Positions 34,102 to 45,299 of a stretch of 64,000 nt of DNA are shown here, in pieces (position 1 is the first letter of the stretch; each line of letters starts with the position of its first letter). Position numbers and translations under genes: made by a program. Below the pieces are notes generated by a model, which made no database searches, was not told the DNA's origin, and worked only from the letters and a program-made list of their open reading frames with translations. Origin of the DNA: Bryopsis sp. KO-2023 (lineage: Eukaryota; Chlorophyta; Ulvophyceae; Bryopsidales; Bryopsidaceae); NCBI GenBank assembly GCA_030272585.1, contig BSYQ01000002.1, positions 1,488,001 through 1,552,000 on the forward strand. Reading direction: 5' to 3'.

Positions 34102-34651
34102 GGTCGGTCTGTCCCAAAGTGCTCTTCAAAATGACTCAAAAGTCCTTCCATACTCGGATCACCTACACCCAACTACCTCAACGAGGTACAATAAACGTAC
34201 CTTTCGCATTGATCTTCTTCCTCTGTAGAGCTACGTTGGAGGAGTCCCCTTTTGCAAGGATATTCAACACCGTTGCTTCAAACATGCGCCATAACCTATC
34301 GCTTTTTTCTTTCCCCTAGAGTGTTATGGCCAACCAATGTAACATAGGGTTGTGTCGAAAACGAAACTAGGCGATCATTGAACATTGAAAGCAGTTGAGC
34401 ATTTGTGACTAAGGGAAGCGTTGCTGGCTAAAAGTTGGACTAGCTGGAGGTCTTTTTCTTTATTTCTTTTGACAGTCTAAATAGATGTGCTCCCGTTATT
34501 GTCTCCTTCAAGCTGAGGTTCAAAATCCACTTCACGAGGCCGTCGCTTTCTCAGCAAAAAAAAATCGTTCATGACTTTATGCGAGTGCTTCAAAATCATT
34601 CAGCTAGTAATAAAGGTGATTGGCTTTCTTTTGCGCATATGGCGATGTCGA

Positions 34652-35311
34652 TTATCTCTTTTTCAATCGTTGTCCGTTTTTATTTTTCTTTGTATTTTTT
34701 TTCCACCGCCGGTCCATTCCAGCACATAACGAAACCAATGCCAAAAACAATAACACCAGCTTGATCGCCATGGTTGCGTCCCTGATCAATAACAAGTCTG
34801 CCGCCACCTTCCTCTTGCTGCAATTTAACCCAGTCTTGCCGTTCTCTGTTGCCGCATTCATCCTTTCAACGAGGCGACAATGCGACCTGTCCACTATCCA
34901 CGACTTTGATGATGATTGCCCCACACGTCTTGACCTACCATTGAACTTTAATTTCCGTGGAAATGTCTCCTTTCTTTTCATTTGCTCGTCTCTTTGTCTT
35001 TTTTGCTCGTCTCTTCGCTTGCACTTTGCGCATGGACAACAGGTTTGACATCTTGGGCATTTTGTTTCTAAAACCTCTTCAAGGGTTTTGCCGCAACGTT
35101 GCACGCACCTGTACAAGCAGCCTTTTATAAAAACGCAGCCTTTTATTTTTATATTTATCAAAGAAAAAATACTGGAAGCTACCTGGAACAATAGGACATG
35201 ACACATTGCTCTGTTTGGTTGGAACCCATTGCACTGCCACTTCACGTGCTGCTTGGAACAGTAGTGGCAGGATTTCGTCAGGTCTATAAGGCAGTATTCA
35301 TCCTGCATCAA
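34652..35311 (-). CDS. Cysteine-rich protein with zf-4CXXC_R1-like domain (partial gene)
   Basis: On the minus strand an acceptor (TTTGATGCAG, ending at 35308) opens a frame reading CHYCSKQHVKWQC and NRAMC. After about 30 more codons it reads GKTLEEVLETKCPRCQTCCP and then CAKCKRR. The spacing C-x2-C-x3-C-x-C-x2-C is exactly that of the C-terminal part of the zf-4CXXC_R1 zinc finger found in CDCA7-type proteins and plant JMJ25/IBM1-type histone demethylases, where it serves DNA or chromatin binding. The 74 bp stretch 35109-35182 has GT and AG ends and may be an intron, but removing it breaks the frame, so the splicing is unresolved. A basic tail follows. Upstream exons are expected beyond 35311. 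This could be a host gene or a domesticated fragment. Confidence 0.5.
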   Translation of the reverse strand: MMQDEYCLIDLTKSCHYCSKQHVKWQCNGFQPNRAMCHVLLFQVASSIFSLINIKIKGCVFIKGCLYRCVQRCGKTLEEVLETKCPRCQTCCPCAKCKRRDEQKRQRDEQMKRKETFPRKLKFNGRSRRVGQSSSKSWIVDRSHCRLVERMNAATENGKTGLNCSKRKVAADLLLIRDATMAIKLVLLFLALVSLCAGMDRRWKKNTKKNKNGQRLKKR

Positions 35312-36769
35312 ATAACATAAACCTCAATAGGTTGAGATTTAAAAAAAACATTGTAAGGTGCTTTGTAGCTGTACTTTTCGTATTCGAAGATTTTGACAGG
35401 TGGTATTCTCCGGAAGCATAAGGTACAACCTTCATTACTTAGTAAAAGCTTATTTTTCCCAAATACCTTTGAAGCTAAATTTCATTTTTTTTTATTTTGG
35501 AGTGTAAATAACGTCTGACACCTACAAGTTTTTTGAGACGATTTGCCGCAATTCATGCGTCTTAAAAAAGCAATTCATGCAATTCTTCTTTCATGTTTGC
35601 AACTCCATCGTCGAGAGAAATTAAGATGCAACATACCAAAAGTTGAAACCGAAAAAAAAACAAGCTTTTATAGATTATTATCTTGAAGGGCAAGAAAATT
35701 TGGCGAGAATCCGTGCATTTACTATTTCTATGGTGCTTTTGCTCATGTGTCGTTCCCTGGGCCTTTGAAGGGTAGACATAGGCAAGAGATCGAACATCTT
35801 TACTCTCTTTCTGTCAGTATTTCAAAAGTTTCTGAGATGTGTGCCAATCCCACCTTCTATTAGGGAATATGATCAAAATGAGGCTATCAATTAGTTCTAT
35901 GGTTTCGTCAGCTTCTTCCCAAGAAACATAAAATGCCTCACAAGATAAAATTTTCTTATTGACCCTAGTTGTCCGTAATGCACTTTTCTCTGAACCTATC
36001 TTTTTCTTCTTTTTTTTTTTTTTTCTTTTTTCTTTTTTACTCTACACTAACGAGGTGCTTAAGAAACTAATCGTAAGTTCATTGGCTAGTGATAAATTGC
36101 ACACATTTATTTCCTGTATTGTGGGGAAGAATGTTTTGAAAAACTTTAATGGGTTTTAACCACGTCAACAAAAGTTGGTGGCTATACTTGTGCCTCATAT
36201 TATCGATGGTCTCTGATCCGGTAACTTGCACCCGAGTTGCAGCACGCTTGTTAACTTAGAAAAGCATTTTCCATATAAAACATAGAGTTGTATTCTTTTG
36301 TCTCGCAAATACAGAGTTCACGAACCTAGTACTGCTCCGGATAAAAGAGGAAGTGCTATAGGTAGCACCCAAACGTTTGTGTACGACACATCTCTTCATG
36401 AGGGAATTTCAGGCCAAAATCTGTTTATTAAACCCGAAAAGTGAAGGAAATCAACTAATCTAATCGAGTTTCTTGTTTTGAAAAGCTTTGATCTTCATTT
36501 GATTCTTTTTTGTCGATCCTTATTCTTATTTTTTTTATTTCTTGCACACACTTTTGTGAGACAACTGTGTGCTTTTCATGTTCAAGATACCTCACCTACT
36601 AATCCATCTTATTGTGGATTAAATGAGGAGCCATCAGTTACATCTTTCTCACAATTGCCGAGAATTCCTCGGTTTTTTCTCGGTTCACTTCTTCTCCACT
36701 TGGAACTTTAGGATTAGCGAACGAAAGTAACTTTCGTTATGTTGCGAGCTAAGTTTTCGAAGTAATCAT
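35312..36769. other. Interval without a recognisable gene
   Basis: AT-rich. A pyrimidine run of about 38 bases lies at 36000-36038. Exons upstream of the zinc-finger frame may be hidden here, but none is distinct. Confidence 0.35.
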
Positions 36770-37232
36770 CAGACCTGGGCCCCGGCAAGTTTTAAAGGAC
36801 CGGACCGGAAAACCTTTACTAGACCGGATTTGACCTGTCTAGACCGGTATCGCCTGTCTAGTACCGGTCTTTCTGGTGTGACCCTGTTTTAGACCGGTGT
36901 GACCTGTTTTAGACCGACGCCAGGTGGGCTCCCTGTCCAGACCGACCTGGCGCCTGTCTAGAACAGGTCACGCAATCACGGGTCACACAATCAAGCACAT
37001 AACTGGGAATTAATCAATTGGGAGCTGACTTTTTATTAATTAAAGGATAAAGTTATATTATTATATGTATTTTTAGTATGACTAACGTGAGCCAAGCTCA
37101 CCAGCCACCGACTAGAGGGAGTCGGTCGACTCAAAGGGGATTCGAACTCGGGCTGGCTAAGTCCGAGTCGAGAGCACCAAACCAATGGCGGACCCCACCA
37201 CAGGGACGCTCAAATGGGGACCGTTACCTTTG
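36770..37232. mobile_element. Left arm: hAT end joined to AT-rich and tRNA-derived sequence
   Basis: It starts CAGACCTGGGCCCCGG, the same end as the 641 bp MITE, and continues with about 200 bp of GACCGG-type units. Next come about 100 bp of AT-rich sequence and then a segment (about 37080-37232) matching, in inverted orientation, 45330-45480. The shared part ends at GACCGTTAC. The 8 bp to its left (GTAATCAT) differ from those to the right of the partner arm (ATTGACAA). Confidence 0.7.
37080..37215 (-). repeat. tRNA-derived (SINE-like) segment, inverted copy
   Basis: Read on the minus strand it has a pol III B box (AGTTCGAATCC, 37138-37148) preceded by CTTAGCC-type anticodon-arm sequence, as in tRNA-headed SINEs. 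A conserved body with GACTCCCTCTAGTC follows, then an AT-rich tail. The partner copy at 45340-45480 is in plus orientation. Confidence 0.5.
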
Positions 37233-37316
37233 GCCAACAGTCGACATTCGACCTTCAACCACTACACGGGTTGAAAGCTGTGGCTAACCCCTGCGCCGAT
37301 TGACGACTGTGGACTT

Positions 37317-37552
37317 TGTTGGAGCCACTCTACAAAACACCCTCTGATAGTGATTTTAGACGAAATGAGTGGTCTGGGAGCGTTGAGGTGACTTGTATCA
37401 TTAGTGTGACTCGTGATAGCCCTAGAGTACTATTTAAGGGACACGTAGTTAGACACTAGTTGGGGGGTTGTTTGGTTGGATTCGCTGTTGTAGGGGAACG
37501 CTCCCAGGGGGAGTATGTAGAAAATTTATTTCCACCACACACCCCACTATCA
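37317..37552 (+). mobile_element. Copia-like LTR, 236 bp (fossil)
   Basis: The block opens with TGTTGGAGCC, a very common copia LTR start, contains a TATTTAAGG TATA-like box near 37430, and ends CCACTATCA. ATTGGTTTCGGAGCTGGG follows directly, resembling the initiator tRNA-Met primer-binding site. The same primer site with the same spacing is seen at 22768, so both LTR elements belong to related families. No 3' LTR was found. Confidence 0.6.
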
Positions 37553-38370
37553 ATTGGTTTCGGAGCTGGGGTCGATCGACGTCGCTCCTCAAGAGGTCGT
37601 GGTGGTCGAAAACGAAACGGGAGTGAAAAAAAAAAAATGGATAGAAAGATCGATTTTGAAAAGATCTGGACGAAAAGATCTGTCGACAGGGAGGAGGTTG
37701 TTTTTCCAGGGGTATCCCTGAAGTAGGCGAGGCGAAACCAAGGCGAGAGGGTTCCCAACGGGTTCCCAACGGGTTCCCAACGTCGCGGAAAGAAGAGGGC
37801 CGAAAATTTTCGACGTGAAAAGTTGGGCGATAGAGATCCCAGGTCGATGAAAAGATCGACAGGTCGAAAAACCCTCGATCTCGAAACGAAAAGAGTCGAC
37901 AAGGGGAGGAAAAGAGACAGGAAAAGAAAAGAGGACCTCAGTCTGTTTTCTTGAGGAGAGTAGACCTGGAAATTTAAGCTCCTGAAGCTAGATTTTACAG
38001 GAATCTCCAGAAAGGCTTGTTAAGGGTTCTTAAAAGCCCCAAACTAAGCCTTACCTCCACCTAAGTCTGAGGACTTGCTAGGCGAAAAAGCCTAAGCTTT
38101 GTCGACTAAATTCGCCTAAGTCGCCAAGTTCTGCGCCAACTATAGAAAACTATAGAAAATTGCGCCAGGAACTGTCGACATGACTCGTTTGGTCACTCCA
38201 GAAAGTGTGACCCACAGAAAAACGCGCTGCAAGGCGAAAAATCTAACTGCCAGAGCGCGCGGCACGTTAACTTCAGCGTGAAAACGACCAAGGCAATGGC
38301 TGCCGCAATTGTGAAAAGGTCGGCGTGAAAACGACTAAGAGAACGGCTGGCGCAATTGTGAAAAGTTCGT

Positions 38371-38663
38371 CCACAGAAATGTGGTAAAAGCCGAACTGCG
38401 CCAACCTGTTGTGTTGAAGGTTGTCTCCACAGAAGTGTGGAAGGACAACTGCGTCAACCTATGGTTGAAGAAAATGTCGTTACCACAGAAATGTGGGAAT
38501 AGGATAATTGCGCGAACCTATGGTTTCAAAGGTTGTTTCCACAGAGATGTGGAAAAAGAACTGCGCCAACCAAATTGTAAAGGTTTCCACAGAAATGTGG
38601 TTGAAAAGAATTGCACCACCCTATGGTTGTAGCAGCAAAGGTCGTCTTCACAGCAATTTGTGA
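38371..38663. repeat. Array of 56 bp units, each with a CCACA-TGTGG hairpin
   Basis: CCACAGAAATGTGG or a close variant starts at 38371, 38427, 38483, 38539 and 38587, with a diverged sixth (TTCACAGCAATTTGTGA) near 38647. The first four are exactly 56 bp apart. Each hairpin is followed by AACTGCGCCAACC-like sequence and then GTTGAAGGTTG-like sequence. Two related longer units precede the array around 38274 and 38322. Confidence 0.9.
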
Positions 38664-40090
38664 CAGGCGAAACTCGCAGAGCGCCTAAGGCAGAGAGGTA
38701 AATATAAATGCGCTACTCTCATTTATGTCTCGCGCAACGAAGACGAAACGCGCCAGGACGTTCAGGGAAACGTGGAAAAAAGCGTTTCAAGTCGATAAAA
38801 CATCTTTTGCGTTATCCCAAGCGCCAGGAAGCGAGAAGGTATGGGAGGTGATCCTGGTGACGATAAGCCAGATGGTGATGGTGGTGATGACGACCGCGAC
38901 AGGCGAACCCGCCCTTGGCCACACCCCTGCATTCCAGGTGCGCCTGATGGCGGAGGTGAAGGTGGCGGTGGCGAATATCATCCCAAGAGGCTGGGACAGC
39001 GTTGTGTTCAAGTGTTCTCAAGTAGGATAGTAGAGAACATGTGTGGCTGACGCGAAAACCAAGAGAACGTATGTGGTTGACGCGAAAAAGGATGGAGGCT
39101 GGCGAAACAAGGAAAATGCGCCAAGCTAGCCACCAAGGGTAAAAGATAAATGAACGCAACAGCTGACGACAGTATCGTTCCTGCAAAAAGCTGTAGTGCA
39201 TCAGCAGGATATGAGAATAGCGAAGCTGACGCCGTTATCGACTGGAAAAACTTAGATTTTGCATATTAGGCCTAAAGGGAAAAGGAGAGTTCGTGAAAGA
39301 GGGTAAAGTTGCGATATAAAGGTTGAACTTTTAACCTAAGTTCGAGTCTGATGAGGCCATGGAAGTTGAGAGTGAGATGGCGCCTCTGACCCAAGTGGTT
39401 ATAACGAGAGGTGAAAGGGTGCGAACCATGACTAGAGGTGGGCGAGGTCAGAAGGTCACTAGATCATGGAGGCGACTAGAGGAGGGTGAGGGCAAAAGTT
39501 CACTGGATCGCCGGGAAAAACCGCACCGCCGCAGAACAAGGCAAAGACCATAAGCTCAAGAGACTAGACGGATCGAAAGGATAAGAACAAAGGATTCTTT
39601 CTTCAGAACATCACAAGAAAGATCTTGGAGAACCCCCAAATAGACCCGCGAGAGAACGGTAACCCGGTAATCGCAAAGGGGTCAAGGCGAATGGAGTAAT
39701 GGAGTAAGGTGGTGAAGCTTTCAAGGGTGATGGTTTTGGTTTTGAAGGCAATTCTAAGGTTTTTCGTTTCTTCTTCTGTGGACCAAGTCCAAAGGTGAAC
39801 CTAAAAATATGAAAAGAAGTCAAGCATGTTGGACGCGACAGACCTTTGGTCTGTAAAGACAAACTGCGCCATTCTGCTAGAATTCACGAAGTTAGTCAGA
39901 GACCCTACACTAAGAGTGAAGCATGTTTGCTTTTTGCGCCAACCAGAGAGTGTTGCAGTAAGCTCAGGTTGATGAAAGAAACAGAGCGACCCCAGGTGGT
40001 TAGTTGTGTGAGACAATCACCACCAAGTGTTAAGTTGTCATCTCTAGGAAACTATGGGATGTACACTTCGTTGGTGAGAAGAAAAAGACG

Positions 40091-40135
40091 AGGCTATGGG
40101 AGTCGAACCCATATAAGAGCCAACGCCTCGATCTA
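40091..40135 (-). other. tRNA-like T-arm fragment with pol III-type terminator
   Basis: On the minus strand TATGGG-TTCGACT-CCCATA forms a perfect 6 bp T-arm-like hairpin. It is bracketed by CGAGGC on the 5' side and GCCTCG on the 3' side, and CTTTTT follows. Only about 11 bases lie between the 5' bracket and the T arm, so there is no room for D and anticodon arms. It is a truncated tRNA relic or a chance structure. Confidence 0.3.
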
Positions 40136-41040
40136 ACTTCCAGCAAAAAAAAAAGATCATGACGAAGCAACTGTGAGCTTCGTATTTACTGGGTGATGCG
40201 TGTGTTGCTGCCCAATGAGCCACTGTGTTGTGTGCGACGTTGCTGGAAGAAGCGACCGCCTGGTGGGAGTATTGTTGATGAAAAGTTGGCAAAAGGCGTG
40301 GAGAGAACTGAGTTGATGCTGGCTGACGCAAGTGACACTGAAGGTGTTGAAAAGCCACTAAGTGGGCAAAACTGACGCAAAATAGCGCAACACTCGAGAG
40401 AAAAGACACCAAGTGAGCGAAGTTGACGCAAGATAGCGTAGCTGTAGCGCTTGTCAGAGCTGTAACAGTAGCACTCCTTGAGAGGAGAGCCAAGGTGTTA
40501 CGTTTGTCTAAGCACAACAGGCTGAGGACTACAGAAAGAAGACAATTACTACCCTGAACAAAGAAAGAACAAATGTGACGAGACGAAGTTTGAAGATATG
40601 TCCAAGTACAGGACGTATGTTGTCCTGATTGCGTCAAGCGTGTGTGTTGAATGCCAAGTGCAGTGCTTGAATTATTGAGAGAAGGCACCAATGCTAAGAG
40701 TTTTGCGGAAGAGAATGTGGACCAGATGTTTCTAAGTGCAGAGGTTGATGAGATTGAAGGAATTACCACAAAATTCATGCATATCGGGGACGTAATACTC
40801 GGATCGGGGACGCGACTGATTGGACCCCAAAGTCGGAGAGGTGTGGGACAAGATAACATTGATCTAGCAAACCATGATATCGGTTAGGAAGTCAGATATT
40901 GTTATATTCTCGACATTAACCACGATTGAAGGTTGAATCTAACTTGAAGAAGGGATCGGAATCGAGATCGAGATGAAAGCGTGCGATGAGGATAACAAGG
41001 CGAACGAGGTTGAGAAAAGAGAGGAAAACCTTGAAAAGTG

Positions 41041-42098
41041 AGGTCTCGCTTGACTTCTTATTGTTTTTCGATGATTTACTTTTTCAATTCATTTTTTAAA
41101 TCAATTGATTAAATTAACCTTGAAAAAAAGATTCAGAGTCATCAAAGAAATAAAATAAAATGATCTATGAATTTAATTTGTTGCAGTAGCGTAAACATGC
41201 TGCTGGAGGTTAAGCGGCCTGAAGAAAAAAAAGCCGGGATCCAATTGAACTTTGTGCTTTGAGAAAAAAAATAATATAAGTCTCCCAAATCACACTTGGT
41301 AGAGTGTGGAGAATAGTCTTTAGAAAAATAAGTTTCTAAAAAAATAGTTTTCTTAATGAACGCCATGATTGTTGGATTGCTGGATGCCAGGAGTACTCGG
41401 CTCCTTTAGCAATATGTCTGTAGAGAGACAAACACCTCTACACAAGAATCGTCTTTAGAGATACGAAACCAAAGGAGAAAGCTCCGCTGATTGACTTTAC
41501 TTTCTCAACAAGAGGCGAAATATTTTCAAGAACGACATTTTTTACAGAAGCTTCGAGAAAGAAGTTCTTTTGAAAACACTTAAGTTCGAAGAGGTATTTT
41601 ACAGAGAAAAAAGGTTCGGAAAAAAAAAAAAAAGAGTTTACACGTGTTTCTTAACTTTTGTGTTAAAAACATATTGTGGGGTTCTCCGTGATTGTTCAAA
41701 AAGGGTGCTTTTGGAAAAGCTTTTTATGGATAACCGTTGCCTGATACGTGATAAATAGGAGGGTGTCCGAATGCGTTTTTGTCATATATTCTTTTTTCGA
41801 ATCGGCCTCCAGTTGGGGGTTTCATTTTGTTTATTAGTAACTTTACTACCCTTGCAATTGGCCATAATATTTTAGCTAGTAGGCTGAAGCCATTGCACTA
41901 ACTAAAAGTGCGAAAGCACAAAAATTTGCCACTGTTAAAAGTGAAATAAAAAGTATCGATTTGGAGGAGTTCTTGTGGAAGAAAAGAACTCTTTGTCAAG
42001 TATATGTACCATACTAGTGCGAACTTTGATTCAAATGTTCAAGGAATAATTCCAAATATGTTGGGATCTGCACAGGATTAACCAAATCAAACCTATTT
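41041..42098. other. Interval without a recognisable gene
   Basis: AT-rich, with short frames only and no motifs. Confidence 0.35.
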
Positions 42099-42437
42099 TT
42101 GCTGATTTTTAATGATTCTCCTCAACACATCGATGTGTTTTTTCATCATGGACCAAGCCTCCAAGATCTTTCCATCTTGTCAAATTTGTTGCAAAACCAT
42201 GTACGTCATGTTGTAGCTCGATCTAAATATATGTCAAAACATTATCGATGTGTTGTTATCTTGCGAGACTCCCGGGCGATGTTTGGAAAGGACAAGCAAA
42301 ACCCGGCGCTAAACACCGACGCTAAAAACCGACTGGTTGAAGAACAGGTTCGAAAGAAAACTCAAAAGGGAAGAACAGGCTACGAACGAATTCGAAGAGC
42401 ATATGGACCATACTTTTTCACAACTATACATGATTAA
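42099..42437 (+). CDS. Hypothetical 112-residue frame inside the framed 9.2 kb block
   Basis: The frame includes DVFFHHGPSLQDLSILSNLL and KNRLVEEQVRKKTQKGRTGY; the second half is basic. It could be part of a mobile-element protein. There are no catalytic motifs and the family is not recognised. Confidence 0.35.
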   Translation: MLIFNDSPQHIDVFFHHGPSLQDLSILSNLLQNHVRHVVARSKYMSKHYRCVVILRDSRAMFGKDKQNPALNTDAKNRLVEEQVRKKTQKGRTGYERIRRAYGPYFFTTIHD

Positions 42438-42619
42438 AGTTAAGAAATTTCCAGGGGGCTTATATTAAAAAAAGTATGGATGTTGAACGTCGGCGAAAGA
42501 AGGGAAAGTTGAGGCTGGTGCTAGCAAACCTTGCTTCTCAACAATCATGTTCGTTTTAGATATTTTAGCATATCGGATATCGGATCGGACGACTTAACTA
42601 TAAGAAGAGACAAACAAAT

Positions 42620-42796
42620 ATGCCACATAGCAAATCAAGACCTCCGCATCTGGAGGCAATCACAAAAAGGTACAGAGCCGGAGAGGCACTGAACAGTGCC
42701 ACTGTTGCGAGAATCGCAAAGGAGGTTGGATTAGAAAACCCGGACGGGGGGAATCGTATAATCGGTAAAATCAAGAGGCTGTGTGCTACTTCTTGA
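42620..42796 (+). CDS. Small 58-residue basic frame, helix-turn-helix-like
   Basis: ATG at 42620 to TGA at 42794-42796. The product begins MPHSKSRPPHLEAITKRYRA and continues GEALNSATVARIAKEVGLEN, which has the spacing of a small helix-turn-helix (helix, Gly-containing turn, helix), ending IIGKIKRL. It lies between the frames at 42099-42437 and 43102-43314 on the same strand and could be an exon with them. No family is assigned; the helix-turn-helix reading is inference. Confidence 0.35.
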   Translation: MPHSKSRPPHLEAITKRYRAGEALNSATVARIAKEVGLENPDGGNRIIGKIKRLCATS

Positions 42797-43101
42797 AAAG
42801 GAGAGGGGAATAACAAAGAAAGGGGGGGGGGGGGAATCAGGTCATGGTGTAATGAATGAGTGCAATGGTTTTTTCTGTGTTGGGGAGTGTTTTCTATGTA
42901 ACCATAACCAAATAAAAAAAGTCAGAGAAAAGGTGCAAAAGGGAGCAGCTTTCTTGGCCGTCAATGCCCGATGTCTCACGTTCATGTGTATTCTGTGTAT
43001 TTTGTTGATGTAGATGGTAAAAAAAATTAATAGGAGCACTGTGCAATAAGATTGATCATGATGAAAAATTGTTCGCCATGGGCTATTTGTAAAAGAAAGA
43101 A

Positions 43102-43432
43102 GTGCAGCATTTAAAAGACCCGAACATGCACGTGCAAACGAAAACGAAATTGAGATTATTGTTTAATGCAAAAAGAGTCGCACATCTGAAAGATTTAACG
43201 GGCAACAAAAGCAAATGGGAGGAAGAGCACGATCATGATATCCACTTGCAAGCATTTCGCAAAAAAGTGGGAGGGAAGGGGTGTGTATTTAAAATCTTAG
43301 AGATTCGGTCGTAACAAGCGAAGCTTAGGTCCGAAAAAGGGAAGCTTAGGGAGGCTAGGGAGGATCTCGACATGAGCACCGAGTGGATATCGGAGGAGGA
43401 AGATATGGTGATTGAACAATAAATTTTGTGCT
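43102..43432 (+). pseudogene. Unidentified charged frames
   Basis: A frame including HVQTKTKLRLLFNAKRVAHL and KSKWEEEHDHDIHLQAFRKK is followed by a second stretch, KLREAREDLDMSTEWISEEE. Both are strongly charged and helical. They probably derive from the same mobile-element gene as the frames just upstream. The region looks broken. Confidence 0.3.
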
Positions 43433-45299
43433 TGTACACTTTTGTATAATGCGGAACTTTTGTGCTCTGCCTGAATTAGTGAAATTCACGACCGTCGTGA
43501 AGGCTTTGTGAACCCAAGGATGTGGAAGACATAATAAAGAAAAAATTCTGGAAAATTCGGAGAGTTTAGTGGATTTTCCAAGTGGTGGTCTAGCGAGAGC
43601 CCAGGAAAAACAAAAATCCATAATTTGGGAGGAAAGAATTTATTTACGTAGGTCAAACGGGGAGCTTTGTCTACAATCGGCAAAAAGGTGGTTGAGTTTT
43701 TCTTTACTTGTCACGGCAAGGAGACCCTAGTGATGAAACGAAAGAAAAATCAAGAGAAATCACCGGAGGAAGCCATTGGTCTTCACAAAGAATTTTGTGG
43801 CATTTTACATGGTAAAATCTAGCTAAATTTTTTACTTCCAGAGATCCTCTATTTTATTTATTAATTCTATTTTTCCTAAGCTTTTTCCCCCATATACAAC
43901 AGAATTTAATGGTAAGAGAGTTTGAAAGATTTTTCTGGACTTTAGTTATAAAATCTGGGATATTTAAGAAAATTTGGGATGTTAATATTTAAATATATTC
44001 ACAAATAAAATATTCATCAAAATGCATGGTTTGTTTTTGAAGGTGGGCGGCTTTCTTATCAAAACAAGGATGGAGTTTGTGATGCTCGCGCCTTCGTCGC
44101 AGCAACGGCTGCCGTATTTGCCCCGGATACGTTGCTCATTGGACAGTTCTACAGGAAAATCAAATGGAGTGTTGCCTTCATATCTCGTAAAGGTCTGGGA
44201 CCTAGGCTTGGTGCAATAGTACACGTGTACAGAGGGAATATCGTGAGTATAGTCTCTTATTTTCGAAGTACTAGTATTAGCAAGGTCCCACTTTGTTCTC
44301 GGACTGTTGGGTTTATATTGCTTGTCAACACAATGAGGATGTTTACATCTTTGACGGTGGTTCTGAAAAAAGTATATCTAGGCTTAAAGTTTCTCCGAGC
44401 ATGTGATCGTATGATGCCTTTTGCTGCACTCAACGAACCACCAAGACCGATTGTGGTGATCGCTCATGTTCAAGCATTTAAATTGCCACGATATGTTGAT
44501 TCGTCAACTAACTGGTAATATGGCATTTCAAAGTAGTATTCCGCAAAAACGTTCATAAGTCTATACTAAGTTGTTCTCGACTTCAAAAAGGAGAAGAAAT
44601 TACGGCGTCTAGAACCCTTGCACCAAAGAGTGAATGATATGGAAAAGGATTTCCAAGACGTATATTGTTTTGTCAGGGACCTACCAAGCCGAAGCGACCC
44701 TTAGCTATCAAAACATTGATGCGACAAGCTACGGACATGGTTGCAGCATCGGGACTGGAGATACCTTTTCAACCCGACACTATGGACAGAGCCGCAATTA
44801 TGTAAGGACCTTCGTCGACAAAGGATGAGCATGAGAGTCTCGCTTCTTTGTACGAAGCTGTCACAGATATCAGACACCAAAGAGCAGGAAACTAGTCAAT
44901 GATGGATTCATAGGAATAAGGAACTTGATGTCTCAAAAATAGGGAGAAGAACGTGTGAGGTAATCATCGACGCAATTATTAAGGTTTACTTCGAGGTGTG
45001 CCTTTAAACCCTGGTATTATCTCTCACAGACAAGCAACAATATCATATAAGGTGCCGGTGTCAGGATGGGGAAGCTTGATATTCATCCTCTCCACGTCTG
45101 ATTTGGACTGTCAAACACCACGGATACTTCAGATATGCAAGTGACCCTATGCACCGGGTGCAAGAAAGTGTTCAATATTTTTGCTTGCAATAGGTATTAG
45201 GGATTGTTTCTACTCTATGGTAGTCATCCGCTCATCTTATTGAGTGCGAGAGTATTGTCGGTTTCAACAAGTTCCCAACGGGGGACCCCCTCAATTTTG
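43433..45299. other. Interval with short unidentified frames
   Basis: A protein-like stretch near 44690-44880 on the plus strand reads PLAIKTLMRQATDMVAASGL and, further on, DEHESLASLYEAVTDIRHQR. No motif is recognised. It is possibly gag-like mobile-element debris. Confidence 0.3.

Larger units (their letters stand above)
37553..41040 (+). mobile_element. Internal region of the copia-like fossil
   Basis: It contains the triplicated 11 bp unit GGGTTCCCAAC (37749-37782), the hairpin array (38371-38663) and an Asp/Gly-rich stretch near 38841-39000 (PGDDKPDGDGGDDDRDRR) that looks like a gag N-terminus. Later frames near 40193 and 40651 (PSAVLELLREGTNAKSFAEE) are protein-like but unidentified. 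The element looks broken in several places. Polymerase motifs are not recognised, so its right limit is arbitrary. Confidence 0.45.

Noticed and set aside
38371-38663. CRISPR-like array
   Set aside because: The repeat-to-repeat DNA is itself similar from unit to unit, so there are no unique spacers. The context is a eukaryotic retroelement.
40044-40859. Longest reverse frame of the window (271 codons)
   Set aside because: Rich in Ser, Leu, Thr and Ala with no motif. The plus strand of the same DNA has shorter frames with more natural protein composition, so this is probably an antisense shadow.
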